From NCBI RefSeq assembly GCF_003391395.1, contig NZ_CP024190.1, positions 1,426,001 through 1,490,000 of the forward strand: a stretch of DNA of 64,000 nucleotides. The letters run 5' to 3'. The DNA comes from Mycobacterium marinum. Its GTDB lineage: Bacteria > Actinomycetota > Actinomycetes > Mycobacteriales > Mycobacteriaceae. The notes beneath the pieces were generated by a model, which saw only the letters and a list, made by a program, of their open reading frames with translations, made no database searches and had not been told where the DNA came from. Shown one piece after another: positions 25,701 to 34,180 of the stretch (position 1 is the stretch's first letter; each line of letters opens with the position of its first letter). The translations under genes and the position numbers were made by a program.

Positions 25701-28700
25701 GTGATGGTGCTGGACTCGCTTCCCCGCACCTCGACCGGCAAGGTGGATATGGCCGCGCTACCAGCCGTTTCCTTTGCCGGTGCTGCCGATGCTGCCGATG
25801 CTGACGCCGATGTGCGCGATGTGCCGCAGCGACTGATCGGACTGGCCAGAATCTGGGAGGAGATCCTCGGCCGGCCCGTCCTCGATCCCGATGCGGACTT
25901 CTTCCGCATCGGTGGGCATTCCCTTGCTGCGTTGCGGGTGATCATGCGGGTGCGTGAACGGATGGGCGTGGTCCTGCAGATGCGCGACTTCGTTTCGGCC
26001 GGGACCCTGACCGGCCTGCAAGACCTCATCGAGCACAAACTGCGACAGGTCGCCACCGCCGCCGAGGTCGAGATGCTTGAACCGGCGCCCGTGGACCGGC
26101 AGGCGCCCCTGCCGCTGGCACCCATGCAGGCCAATCTGTGGTACCTGCAGCAGCTGGCACCGACGATGTCGGCCTACAACATCGTCGAGGCCGTGCACAT
26201 TCGTGGCCGGGTGGACACTCGACGCTTGGAAGCCGCGTTCGCCGCGGTGATCGAGCGGCACGAGGCGCTGCGGACGATCTTCCCCTATCAGCAGGGGCAG
26301 CCGGTCCAGATTGTGCTGGCACCCGGGGGCGCCGCGCCGATAGAACATGCCGATCTTTGCGGCGGCGGCCAAGACGACGGTGATGCCCGCGCCCACGAGC
26401 TCATCGCCGAACTGGGGGCGCGCCCATTCGACCTGCAAAAGGATCTACCCATCCGAGTGCTGCTCATCGCGCTCGGCGCCGATGACCACTACCTGGCCTG
26501 GAGCGTGCACCACATCGCCGCCGACGGGTGGTCGGCCGCCGGACTGCTCAACGCCGAGCTGAGCAAGGCCTACGCGGCGCTGGGTAGGGCAGCGCGGCTG
26601 CCCCAGCTAAGCCTGCAACCAATCGACTACCACCACTGGGTGGCCGGGCAAATCACCTCCGGCGACCGCGCGGCGCTCGAGGGCTATTGGAGTGAGCATC
26701 TGCGCGATGCGCCGCCGGCGACCGATCTGCCCAGGGATTTCCCGCGTCCGCTGCGGGGTAGCTTCCGCGGGGCGCGAGTGCCGATCGTGATTGACGACGA
26801 CGACCGGGCGGCGGTGCGAGCACTGGCTCGCGAGCATGGCGCGACCCCGTACAGCGTGCTGGTCGCGGCCTTCATGGCGTGGATCGCCAGCCGTGGCCGC
26901 CAGCGCGACATCGTGATCGGCGGCGTGACCGCCGGGCGTGAGCATTCCGGCATCGAGAACGTGATCGGCAACTTCGCCAGCACCCTGCCGTTGCGCTGCC
27001 GGCTGCGCGACAACCCCACGTTCGCCGACCTGGTCGTCCGCGCCCGCGATGAGGTCCAAGCCATGGTCGACCACAGTGCTTTGGCATTCCCCGACATCGT
27101 CAATGTGGTCCGCGCGGAGCGCGCGGGTACCCGCAACCCGATCTTCCAGGCCGTGGTCACGTTGTTCGACGGCGATATCGCCCCGGTGCGCATCGAGGGT
27201 GCCGAGGTCAGTCACGTGGCGGTCGACCCGGGGTCGGCAAAATTCGACTTGGTGGCGTCGTTTGCCGACGACGGGAAAACGCTGGGCGGTTTCCTGGAAT
27301 ACGACCGCGAGCTGTTCAAAGCGGCCACGGCCGAACGGCTGGCGGCCGAGTTGGTCGCGACCATCGGTTCGCTCACCCGAACACCCGAATGCCGCATCGA
27401 GGACTACGCCGTGGGCGGTGGGGCCTTCGTTGCGGTCACCCCAGCCCCGCTGACCCATGCCCAGCTGCGGATCTGGCTGCTCGACCGGAGGAACGCGGGC
27501 GGCCCGGAACTGTGTGCGCAGCGGTATTTCGACCTGCGCGGCAACGTTGACGTCGAGCGGTTGCACGACGCCCTGGAGCTCCTTGCACAGCGCCACCCCG
27601 TGCTGCGGACCAGATTCCCCGAACGCGCGACCGGGCCGGTCCAGGTAATCGGGGATGCCGAGCCGGTGCAAGTCCGCGATCTGCGCGGCCATGACCCAAG
27701 CGATCGGGAATCGCTACTGCGAGAGCTGGTCTGTGCGGATGCCGCCAGACCGATCGACATCACCACCGACTCTCCGCTGCGTGCGCTCATTCTTCGGCTG
27801 GCCGACGACCGGGTGGTGCTCGGACTCAACTACCACCAAATCGTTGCCGATGATTGGGCCGGGGCGACGATCTTGGCCGAACTGTCCCGGCTCTATGGCG
27901 CCCTGGGCGACGGGCCGCTCGATGATGAACCCCCCGCCGCGCCGACCATGGGGCAGCTGGCCCTGGCCGAGTCCGCCCAACCCCGCCATCGGCTGGCGGA
28001 AACCGACCTGCCGTTCTGGGACGAGATGCTCTCCGGCCTCCCGGGTCGCCTGGAGCTTCCCACTGATTTGCCGGCGCCGTCGGTGGCGTCGTTTTCCGGG
28101 GCCAGGTTCGAATCGCCGCTGCCCGATGATGTGCTCGAGCGGCTGGACCGGTTCGCGGCGCAGATCCAGGTGCAGCGGTCCACGGTGGTGCTGGCGATGT
28201 GGCAGTACCTGCTGCACCGCTACACCCAGCAAGACGCGCTGCTGGTTGGGCTGCCGTTCCCGGCCCGCCCCGCCGGGGTGCCCGAGGCCGCGATCGGATA
28301 TTTCGCAAACCTCCTGCCGGTGCGCGCGGATTTCTCGCCGGCGCTCACCTTGCGGTCGCTGACGACCGCCACGGCCGAGCGGCTGGCCGCGACGACGGCC
28401 CACGCCGACGTGCCCTTCGAAGAGCTGCGGGAGCGGTTCGCGGCGCGGGACAAGGCGTCGTCGTTGATCGAGGCGGCGTTCGTTCCGGAGGTCCCCGGCT
28501 CCTATCGGCCGACGCTGGACGGGCTCGACGTCACCCCGGTGCCACACGACCCCGGCCGTTCGCTGTTCTGGCTTTCGCTGTCCTTGCAGTCCGACGGGAC
28601 CGCATTGCAGCTGGTGTTCGAATACCGCGATGCGCTGTGGGACGCACCGAGCATCGCGCGGATGGCCGCTCATCTGGTGACGCTGCTGGCCGCGGGTCTC

Positions 28701-31700
28701 ACCCAACCCGATGCGACGTTGGCCGAGTTCTCCATGCTCACCCAGGGCGAGACCGACCAGTTGCGGGCTCTGGATGTACGCCGCGAGATTCGGCCCGCAC
28801 ACTCTGCGCTGCACCGATGGTTCGAGGACCGGGCACGAGTTGATCCGGACGCCGAAGCCGTCCGGTTCCTGGGGCGTGGGCTGACCTATGCCCAGCTAGA
28901 CGCCGAGTCGAACCGGCTGGCCAGGTTCCTGATCGCCGGTGGCGTGCGTCCCGGCGACAAGGTCGCGATGCTGCTCGAACGCACCCCGCTGATACCCATT
29001 GCGGTACTGGCCATCATCAAGACCGGCGCCGCCTATGTGCCGCTGGACCCCAGCTGGCCACCGCAACGAGCCGAACTCGTGCTGTGCGACTGCGCCCCGT
29101 CGGCAATCCTCACCGAGACCGCGCTTCAACACGTGGTGGCCGACCATGACGCGCCGATTCTGCAGCTGGATGCGCTGGACTTCTCCGACCAGCCCGGGAC
29201 CGGGGTCGACATCGAGGTGAACGGCGACGACGTCGCCTATGTCATCTACACTTCGGGCTCGACCGGCCGCCCCAAGGGTGTCGAGGTTACCCACGCCAAT
29301 GTGATGCGGCTGTTCAGCGCGACCGAGGGCCTCTTCGAGTTCACCAGCGCGGACCGTTGGACGATGTTCCACTCCATCGCCTTCGACTTCTCGGTTTGGG
29401 AGCTGTGGGGACCGCTTCTGTACGGCGGATGCGTGGTGATGGTGCCCTATCTGGAGACCCGGACCCCGCGCGCGTTTCGCGAATTGCTGTCACGCGAGCG
29501 GATCACCGTACTCAACCAGACCCCGTCCGCGTTTCGACTGCTGCGCGACGCTGACGCCGAGGCCGACACACCGCTGTATCTGCGCTACGTGATCTTTGGC
29601 GGCGAAAGGCTGACGTCCTCTGACCTGATCCCCTGGATCGAGGCACACGGCGATTCCCATCCCGACCTGATCAACATGTACGGCATCACCGAGACGACGG
29701 TGCATGTGACGTTTCGTCGATTGCGCCGCGAGGATGTGCTGGGCGGGCGGGGTTCGCGGATCGGACGCCCGATACCCGACCTCGAGTGCCTGCTCACCGA
29801 CGCTGCCGGCAACCTGGTCCCGCTCGGTGTGCGCGGCGAGATCTGCGTGGCCGGTCCCGGGCTGGCAAAGGGCTACCTGGGGCAGCCGGAACTGACCGGT
29901 CAACGCTTTGTCCCACACCCGTTTCGCCCTCGGGAGCGGCTGTACCGCAGCGGCGACGTCGGACGGCGACTGCCGTCGGGGGAGATCGAGTACTTCGGCC
30001 GCCTCGATCACCAAGTCCAATTGCACGGTTTTCGGATCGAGCTCGGAGAGGTCGAAAACGCCGTCTCGGGGCTGGAAGAGGTGGTGGCCTGTCATGCGAT
30101 GGTGCGCCACGACGACGCCAAACCCCGGTTGGTGGCCTACGTGGTGACCTCGACCGGCGAGCAACTGCCGATCAGTTCCAGCCGGCAGAAGTTGGCCGCC
30201 CGCCTTCCCGGCTACATGCTCCCGTCAGCGATCGTCACCGTCGAATCCCTGCCGCTGACCGCGAACGGCAAGATCGATCAGCGGGCGTTGCCGGCACCGA
30301 TGGCGGCGGCCGGGGCGCCCGGCGCAACGCCGAGTGAGACCACCGACTCCACCCGGAATCTCGCCGCCTCGACGGTTGACCAGATCCGGCAGGTGTTCGC
30401 CGAGGTCCTGGGACTTCCCTCGGTCGGTGCTGACGACAACTTCTTCGATATCGGCGGCGACTCGATGCACGCGGTGCAGCTCTCGGCGAAGGCCAGAGCG
30501 TTGGGGCTGGCGGTGGAGGTCCAAGATCTCTTCCAGTGCCAGACGCCCGAGCAACTCGCGGCCGGCCTGATCCGCACCGGTTCGGCCGGTGCCGCCGGTG
30601 CGGCGCTGCAATCGCAGCCGCGAACGCCGATGGTCGAGGGGCCGCAACCCAGCGATCTGCCGCCCGGTGTGGCGGATGCCTACCCCCTGGCCGCCCTACA
30701 GGCCGGGATGCTGCTGCACAGCCGAGTCGATGGGCCGTGCATCTATCACGACGTGTTCAGCTATCTGGTAGACGCCCCGTGGGACGAGATCGCGTTCCGC
30801 GCCGCCGTCGACGTGGTCACCGCCCGGCACCCGATCCTGCGGACGACCTTTGATCTGTCCGGCTATTCGCGACCGCTACAGGTGGTGCATGAAGAGGTTT
30901 GCACCCCACTGACGGTCGTCGACCTGTCAGGGCGCAGCGCCGCCGAACAGGAGGCCACCGTGGCGGCCTGGATGGAAGCCGAATCGAGTGCGGCCATGCA
31001 GTGGCAAACCCAGACTCCGTTCGGGGTGGTGATCCACGTGCGCGATGGCGAACGCTTCGAACTGGGGCTGACGGTCCACCATGCGCTTCTCGATGGGTGG
31101 AGCGTGGCCGAACTTCAGCGTGACCTGCTCGTCAACTACGACGCATTGCGGACCACCGGCGCGCCCCCGGCCCGACCGCGGCTGCAGAACCATTTTCGGG
31201 AATTTGTCATGCTCGAGAGCGAAGCCGAGGCCAGCCCGTCGAGGGCCTTTTGGCTCGATCGGCTACAAGGCTTCCAGACGCTGCGCTTTGCGGGCGACCG
31301 CCTGCAGCACGTCCGCCCCAAGTTCCGGTGGATCGAGCTGCCCGAGCGCATCGAGGCGGGCCTGGTGCGGATGGCTCGCAGTCGACACGTACCGCTGAAA
31401 AGCACGCTGCTGGCCGCCCACCTGGCGGTCAACGGCCGTCTCGGCGCCACCGACGACGTCCTCAGCGGGGTTGTCGTCAACGGCAGGCCCGAAACCGACG
31501 ACTCGGCCAGCGCCCTGGGGATGTTCTTGAACACGGTCCCGTTGCGGATCAAGATGACGGCACCGGACTACGCCGGGCTGGTCGACCAGGCGTTCGCCGC
31601 CGAGCGCGACCTGCTGCCACATCGTCGGGTGCCGTTGCGGGCAATTCAGCGTGACATCGGCATCGGCGGATTGTTCGAGACGGCGTTTAACTTCGTCAGC

Positions 31701-32255
31701 TTCGACAAGGCCGGTGCCAGTGAGCGCACACCGGTTTCCGCGGGTGCCAGGGATTCGAGAACCTTGCGGCGCAAGATGATCGCCCACACCAATCTGCCGT
31801 TGGTCACCATATTCGCCCGCGAGTACGGTGCCCTCGGCATCGGCATCGAATACGATCCGCGGCTGGTTTCCGACGAACAGTTCGACGCGGTTGTCGCCGC
31901 CTATCTGGATGCCATCGAAGCCATCGCCGATGGTGGATCAGCTCGACTTCCGGTGTTTCGGCACGAGACGGAGTTGAACTTCCTTCGCCCGACGGGTCTG
32001 GTGGCGCCACACGTGGCGGCCAACCCCCAGGAAGTCACCCGCAGGCAGCTGGAGCGGATCTGGGAGCGGGTTCTGGGCCGCCCCGTGGTCGGTACGGATT
32101 CGGTGCGCGATTGCGGCGGCGACTCCATCGACGCTTTGGTCATCGGTGAGCACATCGCCACCGAATTCAAGTGCGATCCGCCCCTTGCCGAACTCCTCGA
32201 CGGTGCCACCTTGCAGTCGCTGGCGTCGACGCTGACGCCGGCGGGCACCGGGTGA
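22782..32255 (+). CDS. Non-ribosomal peptide synthetase with N-terminal acyl-CoA dehydrogenase domain
   Basis: A 3157-residue multimodular enzyme with a GAGG ribosome site before ATG 22782. Domains by motif: acyl-CoA dehydrogenase-like (about 15-375; T-E-P flavin motif at 118-120, candidate base Glu352); adenylation A1 (about 500-1000; S-G-S-T-G core near 651); carrier PCP1 (Ser1047); condensation C1 (HHIAADG at 1243-1249); a second condensation-like domain with HQIVADD (1685-1691); A2 (about 2008-2520; T-S-G-S-T-G at 2157-2162); PCP2 (Ser2561); C3 (HHALLDG at 2766-2772); PCP3 (Ser3115). There is no thioesterase or reductase. By-eye codes are D-I-W-Q-F-G-L-I-D for A1 (near the Gln code) and D-F-W-N-I-G-M-V-H for A2 (the Thr code). 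No MbtH, transporter or phosphopantetheinyl transferase gene is nearby. Product unknown. Confidence 0.93.
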   Translation: MTAGTPTVSQCPGEDDGDQAAQWVAASASLTLDRSLHELADAGHFGHISAGADGSAVDLAELSAIVERVGGIDVGHAALLAVHHGAMQTVLLHGSSQARQRFIDPMRTARLLGSLAITEPSVSGSNLRELVSTAIPDGSDWVISAAKSCITGAGCTGVFVTLVPFAVDGGTALTAVAIPADSPGVSVLPPERTFGLRSVPVSGIRFDGVRVAPWQILGGIGDGLEVIDEGLRIGRASAGAIGLGVMKRCAQLIYRFASQREVSTGLLITDPVVQRRTARIAAEIESIGALLGVVATEPDTPQEIFLTLKVAASEFAYHATDNAMQTLGWRGYVERNRVAALMRDVRFLRIGEGPSEALLTELGARLAARSDTVYDWMASRGSGRDAANRLREIVDELAADTSVNNFHDLGRLGGWAILAAVAPQGSAAQALIERGWRFERTKVGGRNEHASGYEQALPAYADAVGTLDEFLAGDAEVDPTLHPLRRREAEPIVGPRRPGGDHSIHELVAAQIERTPQAIAIEDVGGATVTYAELGERVDAFAEHLAAAGVRPGDAIGVFLGRSVHLAVAALAIARSGAVVVVLNPTHPSARVADMITDAGVSRVVVDDQTRPLVPVNAPELIAADRAGAAVASMPPPQLDPAEPAYLNFTSGSTGRPKAVTSSHRAFCNQLLWRRDEFGLGGDDALLQTAAPTFDIFMWEIFGPLVAGARLVFNPGEWDPHSIVQRVRQSSITMLQIVPSQLDVLLEEPDLGQCMTLRYVFCGGEPLSLALCRRFAAVLPHAELVNLYGPTETTIDATFWRVEVADEASWAPIGRPIANVCLYVVDPEGALAAPGGEGELWIGGAGVTMGYLGSPAITAQRFRRDVRCAHPGARVYRTGDRVRQRPDGTLEFLGRMDRQLKVHGVRIEPAEIERTLCEHPGVQHAVVTVKERAPGDKALAAYLISDAPNIELDLEAVLKTCRTKLPATMVPAAVMVLDSLPRTSTGKVDMAALPAVSFAGAADAADADADVRDVPQRLIGLARIWEEILGRPVLDPDADFFRIGGHSLAALRVIMRVRERMGVVLQMRDFVSAGTLTGLQDLIEHKLRQVATAAEVEMLEPAPVDRQAPLPLAPMQANLWYLQQLAPTMSAYNIVEAVHIRGRVDTRRLEAAFAAVIERHEALRTIFPYQQGQPVQIVLAPGGAAPIEHADLCGGGQDDGDARAHELIAELGARPFDLQKDLPIRVLLIALGADDHYLAWSVHHIAADGWSAAGLLNAELSKAYAALGRAARLPQLSLQPIDYHHWVAGQITSGDRAALEGYWSEHLRDAPPATDLPRDFPRPLRGSFRGARVPIVIDDDDRAAVRALAREHGATPYSVLVAAFMAWIASRGRQRDIVIGGVTAGREHSGIENVIGNFASTLPLRCRLRDNPTFADLVVRARDEVQAMVDHSALAFPDIVNVVRAERAGTRNPIFQAVVTLFDGDIAPVRIEGAEVSHVAVDPGSAKFDLVASFADDGKTLGGFLEYDRELFKAATAERLAAELVATIGSLTRTPECRIEDYAVGGGAFVAVTPAPLTHAQLRIWLLDRRNAGGPELCAQRYFDLRGNVDVERLHDALELLAQRHPVLRTRFPERATGPVQVIGDAEPVQVRDLRGHDPSDRESLLRELVCADAARPIDITTDSPLRALILRLADDRVVLGLNYHQIVADDWAGATILAELSRLYGALGDGPLDDEPPAAPTMGQLALAESAQPRHRLAETDLPFWDEMLSGLPGRLELPTDLPAPSVASFSGARFESPLPDDVLERLDRFAAQIQVQRSTVVLAMWQYLLHRYTQQDALLVGLPFPARPAGVPEAAIGYFANLLPVRADFSPALTLRSLTTATAERLAATTAHADVPFEELRERFAARDKASSLIEAAFVPEVPGSYRPTLDGLDVTPVPHDPGRSLFWLSLSLQSDGTALQLVFEYRDALWDAPSIARMAAHLVTLLAAGLTQPDATLAEFSMLTQGETDQLRALDVRREIRPAHSALHRWFEDRARVDPDAEAVRFLGRGLTYAQLDAESNRLARFLIAGGVRPGDKVAMLLERTPLIPIAVLAIIKTGAAYVPLDPSWPPQRAELVLCDCAPSAILTETALQHVVADHDAPILQLDALDFSDQPGTGVDIEVNGDDVAYVIYTSGSTGRPKGVEVTHANVMRLFSATEGLFEFTSADRWTMFHSIAFDFSVWELWGPLLYGGCVVMVPYLETRTPRAFRELLSRERITVLNQTPSAFRLLRDADAEADTPLYLRYVIFGGERLTSSDLIPWIEAHGDSHPDLINMYGITETTVHVTFRRLRREDVLGGRGSRIGRPIPDLECLLTDAAGNLVPLGVRGEICVAGPGLAKGYLGQPELTGQRFVPHPFRPRERLYRSGDVGRRLPSGEIEYFGRLDHQVQLHGFRIELGEVENAVSGLEEVVACHAMVRHDDAKPRLVAYVVTSTGEQLPISSSRQKLAARLPGYMLPSAIVTVESLPLTANGKIDQRALPAPMAAAGAPGATPSETTDSTRNLAASTVDQIRQVFAEVLGLPSVGADDNFFDIGGDSMHAVQLSAKARALGLAVEVQDLFQCQTPEQLAAGLIRTGSAGAAGAALQSQPRTPMVEGPQPSDLPPGVADAYPLAALQAGMLLHSRVDGPCIYHDVFSYLVDAPWDEIAFRAAVDVVTARHPILRTTFDLSGYSRPLQVVHEEVCTPLTVVDLSGRSAAEQEATVAAWMEAESSAAMQWQTQTPFGVVIHVRDGERFELGLTVHHALLDGWSVAELQRDLLVNYDALRTTGAPPARPRLQNHFREFVMLESEAEASPSRAFWLDRLQGFQTLRFAGDRLQHVRPKFRWIELPERIEAGLVRMARSRHVPLKSTLLAAHLAVNGRLGATDDVLSGVVVNGRPETDDSASALGMFLNTVPLRIKMTAPDYAGLVDQAFAAERDLLPHRRVPLRAIQRDIGIGGLFETAFNFVSFDKAGASERTPVSAGARDSRTLRRKMIAHTNLPLVTIFAREYGALGIGIEYDPRLVSDEQFDAVVAAYLDAIEAIADGGSARLPVFRHETELNFLRPTGLVAPHVAANPQEVTRRQLERIWERVLGRPVVGTDSVRDCGGDSIDALVIGEHIATEFKCDPPLAELLDGATLQSLASTLTPAGTG

Positions 32256-32262
32256 AATCTGT

Positions 32263-32276
32263 GGCCGGGGGCGGCC
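32263..32276. terminator. Weak GC hairpin between convergent genes
   Basis: GGCCG and CGGCC arms around GGGG lie in the 21-base gap between the stops of the synthetase and accA3. The stem is only five pairs with no T-run, so a terminator role is tentative. Confidence 0.25.
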
Positions 32277-34070
32277 CTACTTGATCTCGGCGAGCACCGT
32301 TCCCTGGGTGATGGCCGCGCCGGCCTCGACCGCAAGCCCGGTGATGACACCGTCTTTGTGAGCGGTGACCGGGTTCTCCATCTTCATCGCCTCGAGGACC
32401 ACGACGAGCTCGCCGACGACGACCTCCTGCCCTTCTTCGACCGCCACCTTCACCACGGTGCCCTGCATCGGCGCGGTCACGGCGTCGCCGGAGGCGGCGG
32501 CACCGGTGTGGGCACCGCGCTTGCGCGGCTTGGGCTTGCGCCGGATGACACCCGCATCGGCGCCGGACCCGTTGGACATCGCCAGATCGGCGGGCAGCGA
32601 GACCTCGACCCGGCGACCATCGATTTCGACGACCACGGTTTGGCGTGGGCGGAAGTCTTCGTCGTCGAGCGGTTCACCGGCGGTGAACGGTTCGATCGTG
32701 TTGTTCCATTCCGTCTCGATCCAGCGCGTGTGCACCGAGAAACCGTGCTCGTCGCCGATGAATGCCGGGTCGGAGACCACCGCACGGTGGAACGGGATGA
32801 CGGTGGCCAGGCCCTCGACCTGGAACTCGGCCAGAGCGCGTCGAGCTCGCTCCAGCGCCTCGGTGCGGTTGGCGCCGTACACGATCAGCTTGGCCAGCAT
32901 CGAGTCGAATTGGCCGCCGATCACCGAGCCGGTCTCCACACCGGAGTCCATCCGCACGCCAGGACCGGCCGGCGGGTGGAACTTGGTGACCGGACCGGGA
33001 GCCGGCAGGAAGCCGCGGCCGGCGTCCTCGCCGTTGATCCGGAACTCGATTGCGTGTCCCCGCGGGGTGGGGTCTTCGGTCAGGTCCAGCTTCTCGCCGT
33101 TAGCGATGCGGAACTGCTCGCGGACCAGGTCGATCCCAGCGGTCTCCTCGGTGACCGGGTGTTCGACCTGAAGACGGGTGTTGACCTCCAGGAAGGAGAT
33201 CAGGCCGTCCTGGCCGACCAGGTACTCGACCGTGCCGGCGCCGTAGTAGTGGGCCTCTTTGCAGATCCGCTTGGCCGACTCGTGGATCTCCTTGCGCTGG
33301 GCGTCGGAGAGGAACGGCGCCGGAGCCTCTTCGACCAGCTTCTGGTAGCGGCGCTGCAGCGAGCAGTCGCGGGTACCCGCGACCACGACGTTGCCATGCT
33401 GGTCGGCGATCACCTGCGCCTCAACGTGGCGCGGCTTGTCCAGGTAGCGCTCGACAAAGCACTCGCCGCGGCCGAATGCCGCGGTGGCCTCGCGCACCGC
33501 CGACTCGTAGAGCTCGGGAATCTCTTCCATGGTGCGGGCGACCTTCATGCCGCGCCCGCCGCCACCGAAGGCCGCCTTGATGGCGATCGGCAGCCCATAC
33601 TCCTGGGCGAAGGCGACCACTTCTTCGGCGTTCTTGACCGGGTCGGGAGTGCCGGGTACCAGGGGCGCCTTGGCGCGGGCGGCGATGTGGCGGGCGGTGA
33701 CTTTGTCGCCGAGGTCGCGGATGGACTGCGGGCTGGGACCGATCCAGATCAGGCCGGCGTCGATCACGGCCTGGGCGAAGTCGGCGTTCTCCGACAGGAA
33801 GCCGTAGCCGGGGTGGATCGCGTTGGCGCCGGACTTCGCGGCCGCGTCGAGGAGCTTCTCAAAGTCCAGGTAGGACTCGGCGGAAGTCTGGCCGCCCAGG
33901 GCGAACGCCTCGTCAGCCAGGCTGACGTGCGGGGCCTCGGCGTCGGGTTCGGCGTAGACCGCCACGCTGGCCAGGCCCGCGTCCCGGGCCGCCCGGATCA
34001 CTCGGACTGCGATCTCGCCGCGATTGGCCACGAGAACCTTGGAGATCCTGGAGCTGGCGTGACTGGCCAC
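32277..34070 (-). CDS. accA3: Acyl-CoA carboxylase alpha subunit (biotin carboxylase + BCCP)
   Basis: A 597-residue protein: ATP-grasp biotin carboxylase (residues 10-450, with the glycine loop F-G-G-G-G-R-G-M and E-V-N-T-R-L-Q-V-E-H) and a C-terminal biotinyl domain with E-A-M-K-M, biotin on Lys563. It carboxylates biotin for the AccD subunits that make malonyl- and methylmalonyl-CoA for fatty and mycolic acid synthesis. GTG 34070 follows GGAGG by five bases and gives the M. tuberculosis AccA3 (Rv3285) N-terminus; the frame open to 34184 is an extension. Confidence 0.97.
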   Translation of the reverse strand: MASHASSRISKVLVANRGEIAVRVIRAARDAGLASVAVYAEPDAEAPHVSLADEAFALGGQTSAESYLDFEKLLDAAAKSGANAIHPGYGFLSENADFAQAVIDAGLIWIGPSPQSIRDLGDKVTARHIAARAKAPLVPGTPDPVKNAEEVVAFAQEYGLPIAIKAAFGGGGRGMKVARTMEEIPELYESAVREATAAFGRGECFVERYLDKPRHVEAQVIADQHGNVVVAGTRDCSLQRRYQKLVEEAPAPFLSDAQRKEIHESAKRICKEAHYYGAGTVEYLVGQDGLISFLEVNTRLQVEHPVTEETAGIDLVREQFRIANGEKLDLTEDPTPRGHAIEFRINGEDAGRGFLPAPGPVTKFHPPAGPGVRMDSGVETGSVIGGQFDSMLAKLIVYGANRTEALERARRALAEFQVEGLATVIPFHRAVVSDPAFIGDEHGFSVHTRWIETEWNNTIEPFTAGEPLDDEDFRPRQTVVVEIDGRRVEVSLPADLAMSNGSGADAGVIRRKPKPRKRGAHTGAAASGDAVTAPMQGTVVKVAVEEGQEVVVGELVVVLEAMKMENPVTAHKDGVITGLAVEAGAAITQGTVLAEIK

Positions 34071-34105
34071 TGCGCCTCCTGTAGGGCTGGAAGTCTCTTC
34101 GTCTT

Positions 34106-34120
34106 TAAGAGAATTTCTTA
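34106..34120. promoter_or_regulatory. A/T-rich palindrome upstream of accA3
   Basis: TAAGA and TCTTA arms around GAATT lie about 36 bases before the accA3 start, within a short A/T-rich patch unlike the surrounding GC-rich DNA. It may be part of the accA3 promoter or an operator. The arms are only five bases. Confidence 0.3.
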
Positions 34121-34180
34121 CAAGTCTTGTCCGGGGAAGTTTAAGCGGCGCGCCGGAAGCTCGGTCACGCGGTTCCCCTT

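Noticed and set aside
24282..25770. A1 as a proline-activating domain feeding a pyrrole-forming dehydrogenase
   Set aside because: The domain order fits the pyrrole systems, but the by-eye code resembles Gln and not the Pro codes I know.
21587..32255. Recent mobile-element insertion or siderophore cluster
   Set aside because: No transposase, integrase, direct repeats or tRNA at the borders; no hydroxylase, salicylate-loading or iron-transport genes.
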